Shown: positions 10,587 to 20,927 of the stretch, piece after piece | Numbering within the stretch: position 1 is the first letter of the stretch | How the letters are laid out: every line of letters begins with the position of its first letter | NCBI GenBank assembly: GCA_018524725.1 | Contig: JAEUWP010000521.1 | Coordinates: 1-34,133, forward strand | Direction of reading: 5' to 3' | Source: Podaxis mareebaensis | Taxonomy: Eukaryota > Basidiomycota > Agaricomycetes > Agaricales > Agaricaceae | DNA length: 34,133 bases | Position numbers and translations under genes: made by a program | The notes under the pieces: generated by a model | The model's input: only the letters and a program-made list of their open reading frames with translations | What the model was told of the DNA's origin: nothing | Databases searched by the model: none

Positions 10587-13420
10587 TAGGGTGGGTGGCA
10601 GAATGTTCAAAGACCTGGGAAATGCCAGCAATATGGCAATATAGCAATTGCCAAAACAGCAATACATAGCAGAATAAATTGTTGTACTTTCACTTGTTCA
10701 TTGTCAATTCTGCTACCTATTACACATTTACCCTACCTATGGACTCTCTATGATGTCATGATCTCCTTGCCCAGCAACAAGGCATCAACATCCCAGGTAG
10801 AGTGGCCCTCCTTGCCACCTAGGACTACTCTGACTTCTTCGGCAGCACTTGGGGCAACTACTCCCATATCAACCTTCTCCAGCTCCTTGAAATCATAAAC
10901 CAGACCCTCAAGCACCCCTGTCACACCTGCACCATTACCAGCTGCCATACCCACACCATTACCAGCTGCCATACCTGCTGATCTTGCCTCCTCTGCAAGC
11001 TCAGTCTCCAGCTTCTCAAATGTGGCATCAATTTCTTCAAGGGACACCTTTTCAGGGCCTGCCAGCTCACCATTGTCATTGTCATGCATATGGAGTGGTT
11101 CAAGAGTGAAGGAAGAGTTGAGGTCATCAACCAAAATGGTGTTGATTCTGGATTCAGTCCAAGTATGCATGTGAGCATGGTGCCAACATTGCTTTCCATT
11201 TTGCTTAAGCACTGCATAGAGGGGCTGACTGAGGTGTCCGTGGATTTTTGCAAGCTTCATCATATTGGTTACCAATAGACTACACCTCCATATGCTTTGT
11301 GTACCACCCAACATAGAAAATAGTCATTCAACTTCAGCTGTGTGAGGAACAATGGAGAAGAAGACAATTGCAAATGCTTTGAGGGGGTATTCTTCAGCTG
11401 GCACTGGAAGATTCCTCCACCACTTCAGTGCATCCCTATTACCACCTGTGAAAATGCCCTGCTGCTGGTGATACTGTTTGAGGTTGTCTATGAGTTGGTG
11501 TGCACGTTCTGCTGACCATCTCCATTGTTTTGCCACTTCGAGTGCTGCTTTCATCATGAAAGCAAATGAGTGGCCTTTTGCTGCTTGTGAAATGGCAAGA
11601 TTGCAGCAGAGGGGGTGCAAAAATAATGCAAGGGAGTGAAGATCTGTGTTCATTGAGTGGAACTGATGGTTGAAAACAGATTTTGCATGCTTGTGAAATG
11701 AGAGGTCATCTTCTCCCACCTTGAATTCAACACATATCATGTCCCGAGCTGCTCAGATAAGCTCTAACATGCAATCAGCAAGTGAGGCATCCTGAGATTC
11801 TGTGTTGCCAATGACATCAACAAGGGGTTTGATTGTGCATAATAATTGGTTGAGATGAGGCCAGAACTCTGGGTCATGAAGGATTGTGTCCACAATGTCA
11901 GGAGCTACAGGGGAAAGTCCTCCTCTCCTTGACTGTGCTTCTGTATGACAACATATAGCTGTCAATGGTTGACTATTTCAATAGTAAATGAGTACCATAG
12001 AACATAAGAATCAGCTTGATAACACACTGCAAAGTTTCCAGGCTTTGGCAATGTAAACTTAATGAATAAAACTGTGTTTCAACATTCTTTTGCAATGAAG
12101 CATTTATCTTCTGGCACTGTGCTTCCTCTTTGAGTTGACCACCCCAATAATATGAACTCTGAAAGAATGCAACAACTCAAGTGGACTTCCTGATAACCCT
12201 CTTCATGGAAGCAAAAGATGCAATCTCTCCAATCAATGTATTGACTTGATGCAAAAAGCATGGTAATGTCTATGGCCCAGAAATTAGTATGTACTACACT
12301 CATCTAAACCCAAGATAAATGTACAATGACCCAATAGAACTTTTCCTGGTATTTCCTTCTCACTGACTGCATAACAGTTGGGTTATCTGTCACAAAAGCA
12401 ACCACCTTTCCTGGTAGTGGATTGCTCAGCCCCACTGAAGCCAGTGATGTCAATGCTGCATCAAAAATTCCATCTGTGCTTGCCCAAAGTCCAGTCAGAT
12501 CCTTGAGTCCAAGGATGGTGGGATATTGGCCAACTTGTGAAGTTATTGATGCATATAATGACCACCTTGATATATCCTCCCAACCATTGATAATGTGTGT
12601 AAGGTGATCTTGGGTCACAAGAAGTGCAATTTCAGCAACCTTGACTTGAGCATATTCTTTGTCCATTATGGAATGTGACAGTATGTAACAAGTTGGACAT
12701 GAATAAAATGGGTGAAGCTCTTTCAGAAACTCAATGAAGTAGTAGTCTTCAGCAAATGAGAAGGCAACATTCCCATGAACAAGTGCACTAGAAAAAGGGT
12801 GTCAGTTCATCAATTAGTCACTATCTATAAGGACACAAACTGAAATAGCTTTATATTTGCACATTCCCCTCCATCAGGCAGAGGATAATCAACCATACCA
12901 GCCAGGGTTCCATCCTGACCACATTGCTTCTTGGAAACATGACCATGGGTTTCTCCCACAGATTTCCCTTGTCCTTCACATTCCTGTGGCTTGATAATGA
13001 TTTGATTGGCAGCATTTGTTCCCATCAGGTAGGTTAAAGCCTGAGCCCAGACTTTGGCAGGGGCTTTTGGACACTTGAGGCAATCAGTGAGATGCTTGAT
13101 GTGTTTATTATCTTGATTGATGATGGATGGTGATTCTGGACCACAGTAATTGCACTGTAGGCAGTATCAGTTGGTTTTGTTATCCAGTTTTTCAATAACA
13201 GTGAAGTTCGAGGTAATGATGGCAGGTTGCTGCTTAGACATTGTTTTACAAGTCAAAAAGTGTTTATTTTGTGTAATTGTCTAGATGCAAATAGATCATT
13301 AATGTTATTTGGTTTTATTTTATTCTGCCACATTCTGCCAGTGACCAGTGGTCATGCTGCCAGCATCTGCCAGTTTTTGGCAGATCAGGGCAGAATGGCA
13401 GGATACTGCCAACAGCACTA
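10587..13420 (-). mobile_element. hAT transposon nested in the Gypsy-1 integrase
   Basis: A 2,834-bp element. Its ends read TAGGGTGGGTGGCAG and, on the other strand, TAGTGCTGTTGGCAG, matching 13 of the first 19 positions and the hAT end consensus YARNG. An 8-bp duplication flanks it. Its transposase reads on the minus strand. Both subterminal regions (about 10596-10660 and 13325-13415) contain clusters of TGCCA/TGGCA pentamers, plausible transposase binding sites. Confidence 0.9.
10748..13241 (-). pseudogene. hAT transposase (BED finger, RNase H fold, dimerisation domain), degraded
   Basis: It starts at ATG 13241 (MSKQQPAIIT). A BED-type zinc finger follows (YCLQCNYCG...HIKHLTDCLKC, about 13070-13170). 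Catalytic-core landmarks are SRWSLYASITSQVG, STDGIFDAALT and VTDNPTVM (12380-12580, an acidic catalytic position), then LHQVNTLIGEI and SSYYWGGQL (12120-12270). The C-terminal dimerisation region has LHPLCCNLAISQAAKG, KQWRWSAERA, LKQYH and FSIVPHTAEVE (11330-11640), then a Glu-rich tail ending at TAG 10748. A short Met-Ala-Ala-Gly-Asn-Gly duplication is present in the tail. Introns and stops break the frame. For example, KST*VV at about 12180 has TGA where Arg is expected. The strand matches Gypsy-1. This copy is inactive as read. Confidence 0.9.
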
Positions 13421-13428
13421 GCTAGAGT
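13421..13428. repeat. hAT target-site duplication, right copy (GCTAGAGT)
   Basis: It pairs with 10579-10586 and matches 7 of 8 bases. The Gypsy protein reads HTLA before it and GHF after the other copy, the expected uninterrupted integrase motif. Confidence 0.8.
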
Positions 13429-13735
13429 GTGGTCATGGTGGTACTGCAAGATGCAGAGGCAGAGGTTGTCAGAGTTGGGTACATAGATCCTGTCATCAAG
13501 TTGTAAGAAGCCATCAGAATCTACAGACCAACATCCTTTGGGGTTAGCAAGGTGCTCAGCTGTGGTTGGGTCATTAAGAAGAGCAGTGAGGATATCAGAA
13601 TGGAGTTTAAATGTATCCATGACCATGGCAGCACAAAGGGTTGGAGTGTAGAGGTAGGTAGCATGGATGGAGGCAGCAAGCTGTTCTTGGGTGAATACAG
13701 GCTGGAAATTGTGCAGATTGACTACTGAGTAGTTG

Positions 13736-13753
13736 CTATTCCCCCCTTTAGGG
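13736..13753 (-). promoter_or_regulatory. Internal polypurine-tract copy (candidate central PPT)
   Basis: On the minus strand this is CCCTAAAGGGGGGAATAG. It shares the 12-mer AAGGGGGGAATA with the terminal tract at 7733-7749. It lies in coding sequence between RNase H and the integrase (reading YPKGGNS). Confidence 0.45.
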
Positions 13754-15875
13754 TAGACATCCCATCATCTAGTCAAAGTGTCTGGTTTTGTTCTGAGGCA
13801 ACCAGGGCAGAAGCAGATGACAAGGTTGAATTGGGAAAGATATTTGGACCAGTGGGCTTGGCATCAGGTCAAAACCTTCATAGTACAAAAATACTCGAGG
13901 TTCTTGTGATCCGTGATGATGTCTATTGGAAGAGCAGAGCCTTCAAGGTAATGTCACCAAATGCAGAAGGCTTTGAAGACCACCAAGAGTTCCTTGTCAT
14001 GGGTGTCATAATTGAGCTCAGAAGTGGAGAATGTGTGTGAGTGGAACACTATGGGATGTATATCGCCATCTGGAGTGACAATGGAGAGAATTGCAGCCAG
14101 GGCATAGTTGGAAGTGTCAGTCTCGATGATGATTTGGGAGTTGGGGATTCAATGAGTGAGAACCAGAGCAGTGGTGAAGGCTTCCTTGAGGGTGTTGAAT
14201 GATTTGCAGGCTTCATCACTGAAATTCCATGGAGTACCTTTCCAGCTGAGATGAGTCAGTGGAACAATGATGTCAGAGTATGCATGGATGAAACAGCAGT
14301 AGAAATTTGCAAACCCAAGGAAAGACTGAATGTCTTTAACCTTCTTTGGCTTGGGCCACTCCTGGATGATCTTGACCTTGTCCTCAGACATCTTGAGACC
14401 TTTGGGAGATAGAATATAACCAAGGTATTCAACAGTATTGGAGTTGAACTTGCATTTATCAGTGTGCGCATAAAGGCCATTTTCATGAAGACATTTGAGG
14501 ACCTCCTGGACATGCTTGCAGTGCTCAGACAGGTTGTCGGAATAGATCAGGATGTCATCCAAATAGACAGTGACACACACATCAAGCAAATCCTTGAAGA
14601 TATCATTCATGAATTGTTGGAAAGCAGCAGGAGCATTGGTAAGACCAAAAGGCATGATGAGCCATTCAAACAAGCTGTAGCAGGTTCAGAATGCAGTCTT
14701 CCATTCATCACCTTCAGCAATCCAAACCAAATGATAAGCATGATGGAGATCAATCTTTGTATAAATGTGGGCCTTGCAGGGTGAGTTGAGGAGATCAGAA
14801 ATGAGAGGAAGTGGGTAATGATCCTTCTTGGTGATATGGTTGAGGCCTCAGAAATCAACACAAAGTCAGAGGGATCCATCTTTCTTCTTGACAAAAAGAA
14901 CAGGGGCACCATGTGGAGAGGTGGATGGATGGATAAAGCCTATTGACAAATGTTCATCAATAAACTCTCAGAGCACTTCCAGCTCAACCTGCAATAATGA
15001 ATAAATCATTCTGACTGGGGGAGAAGCACCCTCCTCTAAATTGATCTTGAGGTCAAAAGGATGGTGTGGAGGAAGGGAGTCAGCACAGGCTTTGCTGAAA
15101 ATGTCAGCAAATTCGTGATGCTCAGTGGGAACTTTGGAAAGGTCAGTAGGCTCTTTGGTGGAGGCAGTGGAAGCAGAAACAGTGGCAGAGCAGAGATTAA
15201 GGGTGAAGCAGTATGAACCCAGAAGACATGAAGCATGCATGAATGCTGCAGCATTGATGAGATGGATGTCAGGCTTCGCAGAAGAGAAGGGAGTGGAGTC
15301 AGAGAATGGAGTCAGAGATGAAACCAGATCCAGAACAGTGGTAAGTGACTCCACAGAAGCAGAGGATGCATGTATGGAAACAGAAGGTGTGAGATTTGCA
15401 TTGTCAGGGGCATGGAAAGTGATATGGCCTGAAACCCAATCAATCAATGGATTGTGGTGGGTGAGCCAGTCATGTCCTAGAACCACTGAACAAGTAGAAT
15501 CAAGCCAGGTGACATACAGGTCAAGGTTCATACATTCACCAGTATCAAAGGTTACAGGAAGTGAAGCAGACTGAGTGATAAAGGAATTTGAAGAGCCATC
15601 AAATAAGCAAAGTTCCACTGGAGTGATAGACAAAGTTGGAATGTCAAATTTGCACACTAAACTGGAGTCGATGAAACAGTGAGTAGAACCACTGTCAACA
15701 AGTGCAGTGACAAAGAAAGGAGAGTCAGAAGAAGTGGAAGGAAATAGGGAAGAGGTAAACTTGAGGTACAAAGCATTAGGGTCAGAAAGAGCAGATGCAT
15801 GGAGGTGGAAACTCCCTGGTGCACAGAGGAGATCAACATGGCCCCCAGTCTGTGCAGAGTCCTGAGGACCACCCT

Positions 15876-17243
15876 CTATTTTTTTGAGCCCTCTGAAGGG
15901 GAACCCAAAGCAAGAAGGGCATCTGTATTGGCCTTGTGAGCCTTAGCCTTGATAGCAGATTTCTGAGGACAGTTGTTGACCTGATGACCCAGCTCACCAC
16001 AGAAGAGACATAGCTTGTTGTCAATGCAACACTGGCATTCCTGGGGGGTCAACTTACCATCCTTTCTGAGCTTGTTAGAGAGTGACTTGGGCAGAAATGA
16101 AGACGAAGATGAAGACAAGGGCTGATTGGTGGATAGAGTGGGCTTGGTGGAATGGAACCCTTTACTGGACTGCTGGGGCCCATTTGTGGAGTTATTGCTA
16201 TTGCCAGATTTGGCAGTTGGAGGTGGGTTCTTGCCCTTGCCCTTGTTGGGAGAATGTTGTGGAGACTCCTGTTTGTTGTGGAATGCTGCAGACCAGTTAC
16301 CAGCCTGGCTCTTCTCACATTGGTGTTCCCAGTAGCAATTGTCAATGCACATCACAGTGGTGTGCATGTCAGCATAGGAGGTGGGTTTGCCATTCAGAAG
16401 TGAGATGAGGGCATCTTGGATTCAGTCCAGAAGACCACAGTAGTAGCAATAGCAGAGGATGGAGTCAGGCTACTTGAGGAGACCAGCAAGATGGGTGAAC
16501 TTGATGTTATACTTGGAGATATGCAACCCATTAGCCATGGTGAGGTTTTTGAGTTCCTCAGCGGCTTTGGTGATGGGGTCAATGGCACCAAAATAGAGAT
16601 TGAGTTCATTGGAGAGGAGTTTCCAGTCAGTGTACCATGGGATCTGATCCCAATCTGGCTCTGAGTCCAGAATGGTCTAGAACCATTGGCATGCTGACCT
16701 GGAAAGATAAGAAATGGTGAAATTAACTTTTGTGGTCTCCATTTGGAAAAGTTGTGGGTTCATCCTAAAATAGATGCAACACTGGAAAAGGAAATCTGGA
16801 AGCTTGTGTAGCTTAGATCCATCAAAGGTGTTGGGTTCCTTTGCCTGGATCTTCTTGGGGTGTGCAGTGGGAGGAGGAGGAACAGATTGGTTGCATATGC
16901 TGGATTCAATACTGTGGGCAAGTCTCTCCATGACTCTCATAAAATGCATACCATCATCCTCAGGAGGTTCCTGAGCACCATGGGCTTCACGTTCGCTATC
17001 ACCATTGTCATCGCTTGGACCATCACTGTTACTGGAGTTGTCACCTGGAGGACCACCACCACCCTGACCATCTTCCTGACCTTCAGCATTGTCAGCTGGA
17101 TTCAGGTTGTCAGGCAGGTCATAGTACTCAAGCTCATCTTGAGTGTCATCAGGGATGTGGGATTCTCTATTGTCCAGTTGGGACTCTGTGACATCCTCAG
17201 ACTGGTGTTCAGTGAGTTCCCAGTTGTTGGGCTCTTGGTCCAT
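15876..17243 (-). pseudogene. Gypsy-1 gag with CCHC zinc knuckle
   Basis: From Met 17243 the protein begins with a very acidic Asp/Glu/Asn/Gly-rich segment, then the capsid-like region (IQAKEPNTFDGSKLHKLPDF, about 16,800). A Ser/Asn-rich basic linker leads to a zinc knuckle CLFCGELGHQVNNC (C-x2-C-x4-H-x4-C, about 16,010). It ends at TAG 15876-15878 just after SEGSKK. Gag forms the virus-like particle and binds RNA. Stops at about 16,674 (TAG), 16,47x (TGA) and 16,42x (TGA) interrupt it. The capsid start fits the common fungal chromovirus gag; the true Met is uncertain. Confidence 0.85.
15879..15885 (-). promoter_or_regulatory. Possible -1 frameshift heptamer (A AAA AAA) at the gag-pol border
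   Basis: Read on the minus strand in the gag frame: TCA AAA AAA TAG. Slipping back one base gives ATA GAG GGT, the pol frame. The stop directly after the heptamer fits a programmed -1 site, but a one-base loss in an A run would look the same. Confidence 0.35.
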
Positions 17244-17465
17244 GAGTGGCTCTTTGGTTGTGGCACTAAGAGTTCGAGAGTTGGAACAGGATGTGGGGAA
17301 TCAGGGAGTGGAGGAGCCAAAAGTGGCAGCAGAGGAATGGCAATGAGTGCCCAAAGGAAGTGGATGAGTGGGGATAGTGATGTTCTGTGAATGAGCAGTA
17401 GTACAAGTAATAGTTCTGGTAGTCATAGAAAAATGGCAATACCAGAAGTCAGAGTCTGAATATAC
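17244..17465 (-). other. Gypsy-1 leader between 5' LTR and gag
   Basis: This untranslated leader should hold the primer-binding site. The bases after the LTR read GTATATTCAGACTCTGACTT on the minus strand. The first TGG comes about 20 nt in, so I cannot name a tRNA primer. Confidence 0.5.
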
Positions 17466-18156
17466 TGTTACATTCCAGATGGGCACCTAGGGCATCAGGG
17501 AGCAGACCTCAGCCTCAGCTTATGTGCTGTACCCTTCCAGTATCGTGTTGGTCTGATTTGGACAGAGGTGGAACCTGGAGGCAGAAGGAACAAGAGACAG
17601 AGTGCAGATGAGCAGCAGGAGTGGTTGGAAGATGACCCAGAGGACTGATGAGCAGATCAGAGGAGGAGGAGGATAATGAAGTTGATATTCAGACTGAGGA
17701 AATGGATACAGGGAACTACTACACTTAAATATATGTTGAGAACTGGAAATGGGGAACAGGAAAATAACCAGAGAACAAAAGTGAGTACAAATGGGTAAAA
17801 CATTTCAGAGGTAAAGCAGGAACTGGAAGTGTGCAGAAGGTACAGGTATGGAGGCAGAATGGAAAGGAGGCTGTTCAGAATGTAATAAAACATAGAACGG
17901 AAGCAAGGAACAAATGGACTGAGGCAAGGGTAAAGGATCTGAGACGATAAAGGAAAAGTGAATGAACAACACTTGTTGCAGTGGTTGTGAGTGACCAAGT
18001 GCATGCACCTGCCTGTTCAGATAACAGGGTGGATGGAAATCCATCAACAGAACAAGTGGATCAGAGTTGTGTGAAATTGGAACATCAGATATCAGATTTT
18101 CGGACATCAGATAGGCATGGGAAAGTAAGCACAGACACATGCGAGTGGTTGTGACA
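17466..18156 (-). repeat. 5' LTR of Gypsy-1
   Basis: 691 bp, TGTTACATTC...GTTGTGACA on the plus strand. It is the ungapped partner of 7042-7732 and should contain the promoter of the genomic RNA. Confidence 0.95.
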
Positions 18157-18161
18157 CATAA
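18157..18161. repeat. Target-site duplication of Gypsy-1, right copy (CATAA)
   Basis: Identical to 7037-7041. It overlaps the left arm of an 11-bp inverted repeat, TAACCCATAGC / GCTATGGGTTA (18159-18169 and 18188-18198). Confidence 0.93.
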
Positions 18162-18198
18162 CCCATAGCTTGACCCTTCCACTGAGGGCTATGGGTTA

Positions 18199-18660
18199 AG
18201 AGAGAGGTGACTGTATGAGCTTAGATTCCATGTGTGTATGATGTAAATCACATGCTGTGATATAATATGATGTGTATACTGTACACAAATACCTATTGGG
18301 TCTGTCAGATTTAGTCTAGTCTAGTCTTCTAGGAAGAATGCTACAATGGGCCTGAGAATGTTGGAGCTTAGTAAGATTTGTCAGCTGTTGCTACTTTTAG
18401 CTGTTTTGATCAGATTTGCTAAACTTAGAAGTTTTTGATTGGATTTACTAATATTAAGAGTTTTGATCAGATTTACTAATATTAGGATTGATGATCAGAT
18501 TTGCTAAACTTAGGGATGCTTTGTCAGCTGACTAATAGCTGACTAATAGCTGACAAAGTGATGTCCCAGGCTTTTTAAAAAGTCAATCTATCAATCAGTT
18601 CAGTGATCTCTGTCAGCTTTGATGGCTGACAAATTGCTGTCATGTCTGATGGTCCCTTGT
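18199..18660. repeat. Non-coding block of short tandem and inverted repeats
   Basis: There are four diverged copies of a unit of about 28 bp (TTTTGATCAGATTTGCTAAA type) at about 18404-18517. A palindromic block with 11-bp arms CTTTGTCAGCT / AGCTGACAAAG follows at 18519-18558, containing two GCTGACTAATA repeats, with another GCTGACAAA at about 18625. One unit reads GATTGG where others read GATCAG, the TG/CA signature of a lost CpG. No gene is seen. It may be an LTR-like or MITE-like remnant. Confidence 0.55.
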
Positions 18661-18829
18661 TGCAAGTTCTATCTGCATTGTATACTTTGAATGGTTTCTC
18701 CAATTTCTTCATCAATATCTCCTGTTCTTTGACTGCCTTCTTTGCAATGCAGGTGTGTGTGCATCCTGAGTTGATCAGCATCATTGGTCTCCACTGCTGG
18801 TTTCTGGGTGTTTGAACCTTCAGTTTCAC
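18660..18829 (-). pseudogene. Gypsy protease fragment with catalytic Asp changed to Asn
   Basis: It reads MLINSGCTHTCI, where retroviral-type proteases have (I/V)DSG. The codon at 18770-18772 is AAC after ATC; GAC to AAC here is a CpG-to-CpA change. A short KPFKVYNADRT segment follows and then similarity fades. Confidence 0.65.
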
Positions 18830-18889
18830 AAAGAGTTCTCATGCTCCACTTCTTCTTTGAGGAATTGTGTATGATTGTCTAGAAGAAGC

Positions 18890-19947
18890 TTTAAATACAG
18901 CAGCTCAAGAGTTCATGCTCACTCTGAGCCTTTGGAAAAACCCTGCTGCTCTGATCCCTCCATGCCTTCTTGTTCCTCCTCCATCCTCCTAATATGTGCC
19001 CTCTTGGGTGCTCTGCAGTTTCTGGAGATGTGTCCTTCTTTGCCACAGTTGAAGCACCTTCTTCCTCCTGGCTTCTTGCAGTCTCAGGCAATGTGCCCTA
19101 TAGTGTTGCATTTGAAGCATCAGAGTGGTGCCTTGTTGCTGGGCATCATTTGTCTCCCTATCTCCATTGGTTGACCCATGCCTCCATATGTGATGCCTGT
19201 TCCCATGCATCTGGTTCAGGTTTCAACAGCTTCATATCCCAAGCCAATGTTTAGGATGGTTTCCTTCCATTGTTTGTAAGTGTCAAGCATTGCCTCAATT
19301 GGGAACCCCAATATGGTCTTGATGATGTCTGAGCATGTGTTCTTCTTGAGCAAGAATATGGTGTGCTTGTCATCTGTCTTGGATCTCATCTTCAATATGT
19401 CAAATTTGATGAGGATGTCTGCCATGTGTTTGTTGTTCTGCTGGTATGTCTCAATTCTCCACTCTGCATCATTTTGTTGTCCTTCATTCCTGAATGTTGC
19501 CTCTACTTCCTTCTGGAACATGTCCCACACAAGTGTGTCATTGCTGTTCTCCATCTGGTCAAGCTTCATGCTTGTGAATTGCCCTGCTGTTCCTCCTCTC
19601 ATCCACAAGAGTACTGCTATGGCCTTCCTGTCAGCCTCATTAATCTTGTTGAACTTCAAGAAAAATACCATTGACCTCCACCAGTCATCAAACTGGCTTC
19701 TATTCCCATCAAAAAATCCTGGATCAGGGACTAATGATTTCCCTCCTGTCTACTGAATTGCTGCTGTCTCTTTGGCTATGTTGATATCAATATCTTCTTC
19801 ATCTGCAGGTCCTTCTGGTTTTTCTTCATCTGCTGATTCCTCTGGTTGTTCTTCATTTGCAGGTTCTGGCTGGCTTTCAAGTTCTAACTTAGTGGTTTCT
19901 TTGTCATTCGTGTGCTTGCTCTCTGTAACATCTAAAAACTCCACCAC
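18890..19947 (-). pseudogene. Gag of the truncated Gypsy, with two CCHC knuckles
   Basis: From Met 19947 there is an acidic, repetitive lead (Glu/Pro/Ala-rich, EEKPEGPADEE type), then after one in-frame TAG the capsid-like domain (WWRSMVFFLKFNKI, MRGGTAGQFTSMKLDQMENSND, about 19,560-19,690). Further on are GNEGQQ-like and WRIETYQQNNKHMADI stretches. Two zinc knuckles close it: CFKCNTIGHIA*DC and CFNCGKEGHISRNC (about 19,020-19,110). The TGA inside the first knuckle sits where Arg is usual. The protein would package element RNA. It is the most readable part of this remnant. Confidence 0.85.
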
Positions 19948-20115
19948 TGATGGCTCTCTGGTTTGTCCTAGGCTGTACAGTGCTAGTGTTCCTTCTCAAC
20001 TGTTCCAAATATTGCTTCTGCTCATACACTGAGCCTTGCTCCTAGTTGAGCACTGGTGTTACACCTGGTTGCACCTCAATACATGCCCCTAGTTGGGCCT
20101 TCCTTGTTGCAAGGT

Positions 20116-20135
20116 GAGTTGGTGATGCTTTACCA
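20116..20135 (-). promoter_or_regulatory. Primer-binding site of the truncated Gypsy
   Basis: On the minus strand TGGTAAAGCATCACC starts 2 nt after the LTR end. TGG pairs with a tRNA CCA tail. The tRNA is not identified. Confidence 0.5.
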
Positions 20136-20137
20136 AA

Positions 20138-20397
20138 TGTTATGACCTTTATATGAACTCAGGTTGCAACTAAGCAAAGACTTGAGGATGAGCAAAGGGG
20201 AAAGAACTAGTTGGTAAAGCATAAGGAATACAGGTGCTCTACCTAAGGCTTATATACTGTAGAAAGGAAAACTAAGAATAGATGAAACAAGAGGATGAGT
20301 CAGTGGATGACTAAGGTGAGGTGTAACAAGGGGCTGAGACATAAGATGAAATAGTGTGCTGAGTAAGTATGTTCTAAATATAGCTGAGACTGTAACA
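20138..20397 (-). repeat. 260-bp LTR, minus orientation
   Basis: It starts TGTTATGACC and ends GACTGTAACA on the plus strand. It matches the reverse complement of 32344-32603 end to end, with a mix of differences including transversions. Homology stops exactly at TG/CA ends, so it is an LTR rather than a DNA-transposon terminal repeat. Confidence 0.8.
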
Positions 20398-20927
20398 CAG
20401 TTCAATAGCAGCAACTCCATCAGACAGTACAAAGAGCATGTACAACTTGCACAGGACATCATCTGCCTTTGGCAAGTCTACAATGATGTACATGAAGCCA
20501 CCCAGTTATTCAGCCAAGCAGTCCAAGCAGTTATTCTACAAGTCCAGAAACCAGCCAGAGGATCAGAGAGAGCCACCTAGATGAATCAACATGTTTACAT
20601 CATTCTCTACAACGCCAACAACTTCCTTGCAACTGACACAGGAGATAGATTCACTAGCATCCTTGTCATAGTGGCAGAACAGCTCTCCAAACTCCCCCCT
20701 ATCTGATGATGAAGAAAAAGAAAACTTCATAGCCTGCCTCATGGTAGCCACTCAAGGAAAAGACCTTTTCCCCCATAATGAATGCCTACTGACTTGACCA
20801 GCCACATACCACCATCCCTTGACAGACATTGAATCCAACAAAGAAGACCCCACCATCAAAGAAGAGGTCCAGCACCTCATCAAGTTCCTCACCCCCAAAT
20901 GCACTGGACCCATGACAGTTGAGCAAT
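20398..20927 (+). pseudogene. ORF of unknown function, 5' part, split by Gypsy-2
   Basis: The plus-strand reading includes QYKEHVQLAQDIICLWQVYNDVHEAT, MNQHVYIILYNANNFLAT, LVIVAEQLSKLPP, and after a frame change DDEEKENFIACLMVATQGKDLFPHNE, ending GPMTVEQ at the Gypsy-2 junction. The 3' part resumes at 31972 as RIPPVLFKTLKKYS, so removal of Gypsy-2 and one GCAAC copy restores the frame exactly. I recognise no domain. It ends just before a polypurine stretch and an LTR, so it may be an extra 3' ORF of a retroelement. It carries several stops (TAG, TGA). Confidence 0.55.
20923..20927. repeat. Gypsy-2 target-site duplication, left copy (GCAAT)
   Basis: The right copy at 31967-31971 is GCAAC. It matches 4 of 5 bases, and the split ORF becomes continuous when one copy is removed. 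Confidence 0.75.

Larger units (their letters stand above)
13421..15885 (-). pseudogene. Gypsy-1 pol, proximal part: protease, reverse transcriptase, RNase H, integrase N-terminus
   Basis: The minus-strand order is as follows. An aspartic protease has ALVDSGSTHCFID (about 15,690). RT begins at LEEGASPPVRMIY and includes FVKKKDG, MPFGLTNAPAAFQQFM and the catalytic YLDD (about 14,554-14,565). The connection region has LGYILSPKGL and FLGFANFY. RNase H has ETDTSNYALAAILS and ITDHKNLEYF (13,870-14,130). The integrase leader is GCWSVDSDGFLQLDDRIYVPN and HHDHTLA, cut by the hAT at 13420. The same frame resumes at 10586. In-frame stops are mostly TGA at expected Arg positions (for example DF*GLN and LT*CQAHW). 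The gag stop at 15876 overlaps the pol entry through a run of seven A. Confidence 0.93.
7042..18156 (-). mobile_element. Gypsy-1: chromodomain Ty3/Gypsy retrotransposon with nested hAT
   Basis: An 11.1-kb element reads on the minus strand: 5' LTR 17466-18156, leader, gag, protease, RT, RNase H, integrase with C-terminal chromodomain, an antisense gene, polypurine tract, and 3' LTR 7042-7732. Both LTRs are 691 bp, TG...CA ended, without indels. The flanking target duplication is perfect. A hAT element at 10587-13420 splits the integrase; removing it plus one copy of its 8-bp duplication (2,842 bp) restores a single pol frame. Many in-frame stops, mostly TGA, mean this copy cannot encode its proteins. 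Confidence 0.95.
18660..20397 (-). mobile_element. Truncated minus-strand Gypsy element (5' LTR, gag, protease)
   Basis: Reading leftward from the 260-bp LTR at 20138-20397 are a TGG-starting primer-binding region, gag with two zinc knuckles and a protease start. Homology is lost at about 18,660, where the short repeats begin, so RT, RNase H and integrase are missing. The gag type differs from both Gypsy-1 and Gypsy-2. Confidence 0.8.
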
